Shown here in pieces: positions 60,721-64,000 of a stretch of 64,000 nt of DNA. Within the stretch, counting starts at the first letter, position 1. Each line of letters starts with the position of its first letter. Both the position numbers and the translations under genes were made by a program. Origin of the DNA: M3007 sp031373665 (GTDB lineage: Bacteria > Bacteroidota > Bacteroidia > Chitinophagales > Saprospiraceae); the NCBI GenBank assembly GCA_031373665.1, contig JANMMZ010000137.1, positions 62,001-126,000 of the forward strand, read 5' to 3'. The notes beneath the pieces were generated by a model, which was given only the letters and a program-made list of their open reading frames with translations, made no database searches and was not told the DNA's origin.

Positions 60721-61845
60721 TTACTCCGAAGAAAAAAGCCAATTGGCCGCAATTGGGAATTCACGCCCCCAACGAGCTTCATTGTGTTTACCATTGGGGT
60801 CAATCTCCAACTGTAATTTTAATTTAGATGCATCATAGCCCCTTCGGCTCATGTTATCAATGAATTTTTTTGAATTGGCCGTCATGCTGGCTCCTTCTTT
60901 GCCACCAGCATAAAGGTATATTTTAGTTTCTTCCGTACCATCGAAGCCTACAGGCTCAAAATAAATACGAGGTGTCACCCAAAGTGAGGGAGAAAAAATC
61001 ATGAATCTCGAAAAAACGTGCGGAAACATCAATCCAGCGTAGATACTGATAAGCCCTCCCATGCTACTGCCACCAATAGCAGTGTGACGGCGTTCAGGGA
61101 ATGTTCTGAAGTGCTTGTCAATGTGGGGCTTAAGGGTCTCTGACAGAAACCGGGCATAATCTAAGCCCAGACCATCGCCCAGTTTTGGAATATCATAAGG
61201 CAAAAACTCGTTGATTCGCTCGCGGCCACCGTGATCTATGGCCACGACGATAAAGTTGCCCTCGCCCAGTTGAGCCATGGCCGCCAATTGTTTGTCAACG
61301 CCCCAAGTGCCAAAAGGAGCGTCGTTTTCAAACAAATTTTGACCATCTTGCAAGTATAGGACTGGGTAGTGTTTGCCTGATGTTTCATAATTCCAAGGCA
61401 GCAAGACCGAAATTCGTCGTTTGCGGCGCAATTGTGGCACATTGAACCGCTTTGATACGATTTGTATGATAGGATAGTATTTGGGATCGTACCAATGATC
61501 GTGCTTTTTCCATTGTGGCACTACATCACTTACTTTACCACGAGGCATAGTCATTTTACGGTTCAAAGGTGGAAAACCATCAGGATCCAACTCCTCTGCT
61601 TCCCATCCACCTTTAACATACTTATATTCAAATGAGTCTGAGTCAGTGACGGGCAACTGATCAAAAGTATAGGAGTAATATCCTTTTTTGGTGCGCGACA
61701 TTTTGAATCGCTCATCTTTTGTGGCCCAGCCATTGAAATTACCAGTGATGAAAACAGGGCGAGTGTCGTCGCTGGGCGTAAATAATTCTAAAGTCAACAT
61801 AGCACTATTGGTACTGATCGGGAATCCCAAAGGAAAAACTTCCAT
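60721..61845 (-). CDS. Esterase of the Fes/esterase-D type with N-terminal CBM48-like domain
   Basis: A 374-residue protein. The N-terminal 110 residues look like an early-set/CBM48 domain (VFITGNFNGWATKDERFKMSRTKKGYYSYTFDQL). The C-terminal alpha/beta hydrolase has RKRRISVLLPWNYETSGKHYPVLYLQDGQNLFEND (esterase-D start), the nucleophile elbow AIGGSSMGGLISIYAG, GGKEGASM near the Asp position and NGKHNEARWGREFP with the His. It may be an enterochelin-esterase-like or acetyl-xylan/feruloyl-esterase-like enzyme. I see no signal peptide. Convergent with mutS2, 9 nt between stops. Confidence 0.84.
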   Translation of the reverse strand: MEVFPLGFPISTNSAMLTLELFTPSDDTRPVFITGNFNGWATKDERFKMSRTKKGYYSYTFDQLPVTDSDSFEYKYVKGGWEAEELDPDGFPPLNRKMTMPRGKVSDVVPQWKKHDHWYDPKYYPIIQIVSKRFNVPQLRRKRRISVLLPWNYETSGKHYPVLYLQDGQNLFENDAPFGTWGVDKQLAAMAQLGEGNFIVVAIDHGGRERINEFLPYDIPKLGDGLGLDYARFLSETLKPHIDKHFRTFPERRHTAIGGSSMGGLISIYAGLMFPHVFSRFMIFSPSLWVTPRIYFEPVGFDGTEETKIYLYAGGKEGASMTANSKKFIDNMSRRGYDASKLKLQLEIDPNGKHNEARWGREFPIAANWLFSSE

Positions 61846-62001
61846 GAATATTGTGAATAGCAGGTTTTAGACGACATGACTTTTGTCACATTTGTGTCAA
61901 GGGGGGATCGCAAAGGAACAACAATAATTAATATTCGGTTCATACAGAATACCAATTTGTAATTTTTTATCAAAAATAATTTGAAGATTGGAAAATAGCC
62001 G

Positions 62002-62009
62002 TACCTTTG
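62002..62009 (+). promoter_or_regulatory. Promoter -7 element of the tRNA gene
   Basis: TACCTTTG, an exact TAnnTTTG match, 17 nt before the tRNA. A TTTG at 61980-61983 is at a suitable -33 distance (18 nt spacing). Confidence 0.65.
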
Positions 62010-62026
62010 CGGCGCAAAAAGCGAAT

Positions 62027-62100
62027 GGCGCGATAGCTCAGCTGGTTAGAGCGTGCGATTCATAATCGCAAGGTCGGGAGTTCAAGTCTCCCCCGCGCTA
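62027..62100 (+). tRNA. tRNA with CAT anticodon (Met elongator or lysidine-type Ile2)
   Basis: A 74-nt cloverleaf: acceptor GGCGCGA/CCGCGCT, D arm with GCTC/GAGC, anticodon stem TGCGA/TCGCA with loop TTCATAA (anticodon CAT), variable loop AGGTC, T arm GGGAG-TTCAAGT-CTCCC, discriminator A, and no encoded CCA. The initiator-type triple G-C pairs in the anticodon stem are missing, so it is not fMet. The arm GCGA-TTCATAA-TCGC followed by GGTC resembles E. coli Ile2 (ileX) more than elongator Met. The acceptor has an A7-C66 mismatch and a G1-U72 pair. It is an isolated tRNA. Confidence 0.9.
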
Positions 62101-62117
62101 CAAACAATACATTTTTT

Positions 62118-62152
62118 AAGCCGTCCACACTCCTATGTGGCGGCTTTTTTTT
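62118..62152 (+). terminator. Intrinsic terminator of the tRNA
   Basis: AAGCCG-T-CCACA pairs with TGTGG-CGGCTT with a single bulge, followed by eight or more Ts. It starts 18 nt after the tRNA. Confidence 0.85.
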
Positions 62153-62466
62153 ATGCCACGCAACCAAAGTTGTATTCCTGCCGTATGGTATTTTCAATAG
62201 ACAATTCAATAAGTTAGTGGGGGCTGCTTTTTTATTTTTCGATTTTCTCACATTTTTCCTTTGAATTTGGGGATGTTCCGTATATTTGCGCGCTTTTTCA
62301 GGCTGCATGTAATAACATCAGGCTTATTTGCATTTTACTAATTTGTTCATATCCAGCGTTTTTTTGATTTTTTGCATGGTTTTTGTAGGAATCTTAGCAT
62401 GTTTTTGACTATTAGTTTATTTTTAACAGTTAATTTAATTTTATCGCACCATTACTACTATAAGGT
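62153..62466. other. Leader region of secDF
   Basis: About 310 bp between the tRNA terminator and secDF, with the secDF promoter at 62281 and a 5' UTR of roughly 170 nt. The UTR has T-rich blocks and a short GCATGT/ACAT-type inverted pair near 62300-62325. No ORF is convincing. Confidence 0.4.
62281..62288 (+). promoter_or_regulatory. Promoter -7 element of secDF
   Basis: TATATTTG fits TAnnTTTG, with a TTTG at 62260-62263 spaced 17 nt upstream, matching the -33/-7 layout of Bacteroidota promoters. It implies a long leader of about 170 nt. Confidence 0.6.
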
Positions 62467-64000
62467 ATGCAAAGTAAAGGAGTTGTACGTTTCTTTTTGA
62501 TCGCGCTCACGTTAGTGTGTTTGTATCAGTATCTGCTCGTCATCCCAACCAATCGGGTTGAAAGCGAAGCCCGTGATTATGCTCATCAGATGATCGCAAA
62601 AAACCCAAATGTGGGTTGGAGGCAACATTATAGTAAATATTTGGACTCTTTGTCCACAGAGAAAGTGTTTTCTATTCCTCTTATTAAAGAGTTCACTTAC
62701 AATGACTTGAAAAAAAGTCAATTGGCCATGGGGCTTGACCTTAAAGGTGGTATGAGCGTATTGCTTCAAGTAGATTTAAAAGATTTCTTGAAGAGTCTTT
62801 CTGGCAATAGTTCTGACCCAGCCTTCACTCAAGCACTTGACAGGGCTACTGAAATGCAAAAAACGAAGCAGCAGGATTATATCACGTTGTTTTCACAAGC
62901 ATGGAAAGAAGTAGGTCAAGGTCGCCCATTGGCTTCTATTTTTGCACGCAACGAGGCCAGCGGTATTAAATTTGATGCACCTGATGCTGATGTTGTTAAT
63001 ACCATGCGTACTTTAGCCAACGGCACAGTTGATGAAACTTACAAGCGTTTGAAACAGCGTATTGATGAATTGGGTGTTGTTCAGCCAAACGTTAGTTTGG
63101 ATGCATCTCGCGATTTGATCCAAGTAGAACTTCCCGGTATTGACAATCCAGAGCGCGCACGTGCTATGTTGACTGCGCAGGCTAAATTGGAATTTTGGGA
63201 GACTTACCGCTTAAGCGATGTAAATTTGGTGCAATCGTTCGTGGATGCAGACAAAATGTTGCAGGCTGCAACTGGTATGAACCAAGATAGTATTCCAGAT
63301 TCTTTGAAGACAGCAGGCCCATTACTCTCTAAATTGTCGTTGAATGTACAGGGCGGTGGTGCTATTTTAGGCTACGCTGCTAAAGGTCAAATGGATGCGA
63401 TTGATGGTATGTTGAAAAATCCTGCCATTGCTGCAAAGTTCCCTGCTGATATGGCCTTTATATGGAGCCGTAAGGCAATAGAGACGACTAATGAAGGTGC
63501 CTCGAAAGTAAATAATCAATTCGAGTTGTTTGGTATTAAAAAACGCAGCGATGGATTTGCGCCATTGGATGGCTCTGTGGTAACACAAGCCAGCGAACAG
63601 CCTGATCCTACTTCCGGTGAAATTACCGTTAGTCTTGCCATGAATAATGATGGTGCTCGTACTTGGGCAGATTTGACAACGAAGGCAGCCAATAATGGCA
63701 ACCGCGAAATTGCGATTGCTTTGGATGATAAAATCGTTAGTGCACCACGGGTTATTAATCCTATCACAGGTGGTAGTTCATCTATCACTGGTGGATTTAC
63801 TTTGGATGAAGCCAAGGATTTGGCTCAAGTCCTCACCGTAGGTAAGTTGCCTGCACGTGCACGTATTATACAGGAAAGCCAAGTTGGTCCATCTTTGGGT
63901 GCCGACAATATCAATAGATCCTTGTTTACCATGATTCTGTCAGTAATAGTACTGTGCTTATTTATGGTGGCCTACTACAACCGTGGTGGCTGGATAAGTG
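62467..64000 (+). CDS. secD: Protein translocase SecDF, 5' part
   Basis: Starts at ATG 62467 (MQSKGVVRFFLIALTLVCLYQYLLVIP, first membrane helix) and runs open off the window edge; the first 511 residues are seen. The SecD D1 motif appears as LAMGLDLKGGMSVLLQVD (86-103), the P1 periplasmic domain has RLKQRIDELGVVQPNVSLDASRDLIQVELPGI, and KIVSAPRVINPITGGSSSITGGF precedes the conserved LTVGKLPARARIIQESQVGPSLGADNINRSL (D4-type) and the second membrane helix. It uses the proton gradient to pull secreted proteins through SecYEG. In Bacteroidota SecD and SecF are usually a single chain, so the gene is probably about 1000 codons. Confidence 0.96.
   Translation, partial: MQSKGVVRFFLIALTLVCLYQYLLVIPTNRVESEARDYAHQMIAKNPNVGWRQHYSKYLDSLSTEKVFSIPLIKEFTYNDLKKSQLAMGLDLKGGMSVLLQVDLKDFLKSLSGNSSDPAFTQALDRATEMQKTKQQDYITLFSQAWKEVGQGRPLASIFARNEASGIKFDAPDADVVNTMRTLANGTVDETYKRLKQRIDELGVVQPNVSLDASRDLIQVELPGIDNPERARAMLTAQAKLEFWETYRLSDVNLVQSFVDADKMLQAATGMNQDSIPDSLKTAGPLLSKLSLNVQGGGAILGYAAKGQMDAIDGMLKNPAIAAKFPADMAFIWSRKAIETTNEGASKVNNQFELFGIKKRSDGFAPLDGSVVTQASEQPDPTSGEITVSLAMNNDGARTWADLTTKAANNGNREIAIALDDKIVSAPRVINPITGGSSSITGGFTLDEAKDLAQVLTVGKLPARARIIQESQVGPSLGADNINRSLFTMILSVIVLCLFMVAYYNRGGWIS

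Noticed and set aside
62027..62100. Initiator tRNA-fMet
   Set aside because: The anticodon stem lacks the three G-C pairs of initiators and the 1-72 pair is not the unpaired C-A type.
62060..62308. An 82-codon minus-strand open frame
   Set aside because: It overlaps the tRNA and its terminator and has no coding character.
1..64000. Prophage, integrated plasmid or insertion-sequence content
   Set aside because: No transposase, integrase, phage structural gene or plasmid replication gene was recognised anywhere in the window.

Overview
The window reads as a chromosomal segment of a Bacteroidota bacterium, most likely a gliding or saprophytic member of the Saprospirales/Chitinophagales/Cytophagales type. 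The support is internal. There are type IX secretion C-terminal domains of both kinds (type A on an M43 metalloprotease, type B on a small secreted protein), a SusC/RagA-like TonB-dependent porin, and Bacteroidota-specific families (DUF5683, DUF2795, TlpA/DUF4369, SecDF). The -7 promoter element of the Bacteroidota primary sigma factor (TAnnTTTG) recurs upstream of many genes on both strands. No phage, integrase, transposase, CRISPR array or rRNA operon was seen; most of the content is housekeeping.

Layout. 1-9.5 kb: 3' end of an RNA methyltransferase, a DUF1573 lipoprotein, a palindromic repeat element, an HscA-like Hsp70, cystathionine beta-synthase plus a YheT hydrolase, a GNAT acetyltransferase, and a leucyl-tRNA synthetase carrying an unusual inserted domain. 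9.6-18.7 kb: SusC-like porin with a lipoprotein, a DASH cryptochrome, an inward-rectifier K+ channel (KirBac), a type-B-CTD secreted protein, FkbM methyltransferase and a SET protein. 18.7-25.3 kb: DUF2795 protein, queA, typA, an exported GH65 enzyme and a Uma2 nuclease-fold protein. 25.3-30.4 kb: a minus-strand operon of a TlpA-like thioredoxin, a glutamate/dicarboxylate symporter and a pentameric ligand-gated ion channel fused to a periplasmic binding-protein domain. 30.4-34.5 kb: trxB, a small membrane protein, and a HlyD-like / VTC / DUF4956 cluster. 34.5-42.7 kb: PIF1-like helicase, glycerophosphodiesterase, M43 protease, an MtfA-like protein lacking its second zinc histidine, and two secreted alpha/beta hydrolases. 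42.7-47.3 kb: a minus-strand run rdgB-DUF721-DUF5683-rhomboid-MFS-Gfo/Idh. 47.3-64 kb: kup, OmpA with seven thrombospondin-type-3 repeats, icd, ftsH, rsfS, birA, lpxB, mutS2, an esterase, a CAT-anticodon tRNA and the start of secDF.

Most interesting: (1) the 717-residue lipoprotein-type channel at 25320-27473, which joins a class I periplasmic binding-protein fold to a complete Cys-loop-like pentameric channel and sits in an operon with a glutamate-family transporter, suggesting an amino-acid-gated channel laid out like a receptor; (2) a PD-(D/E)xK/DUF559-like nuclease-fold domain of about 110 residues inserted in the leucine-specific region of LeuRS, just before the KMSKS loop; (3) a 370-bp repeat element with 23-nt inverted ends and a nested REP-like palindrome; (4) a hairpin/U-tract with a tiny ORF in the lpxB leader, a candidate attenuator. 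All calls come from reading the sequence; no database search was run.
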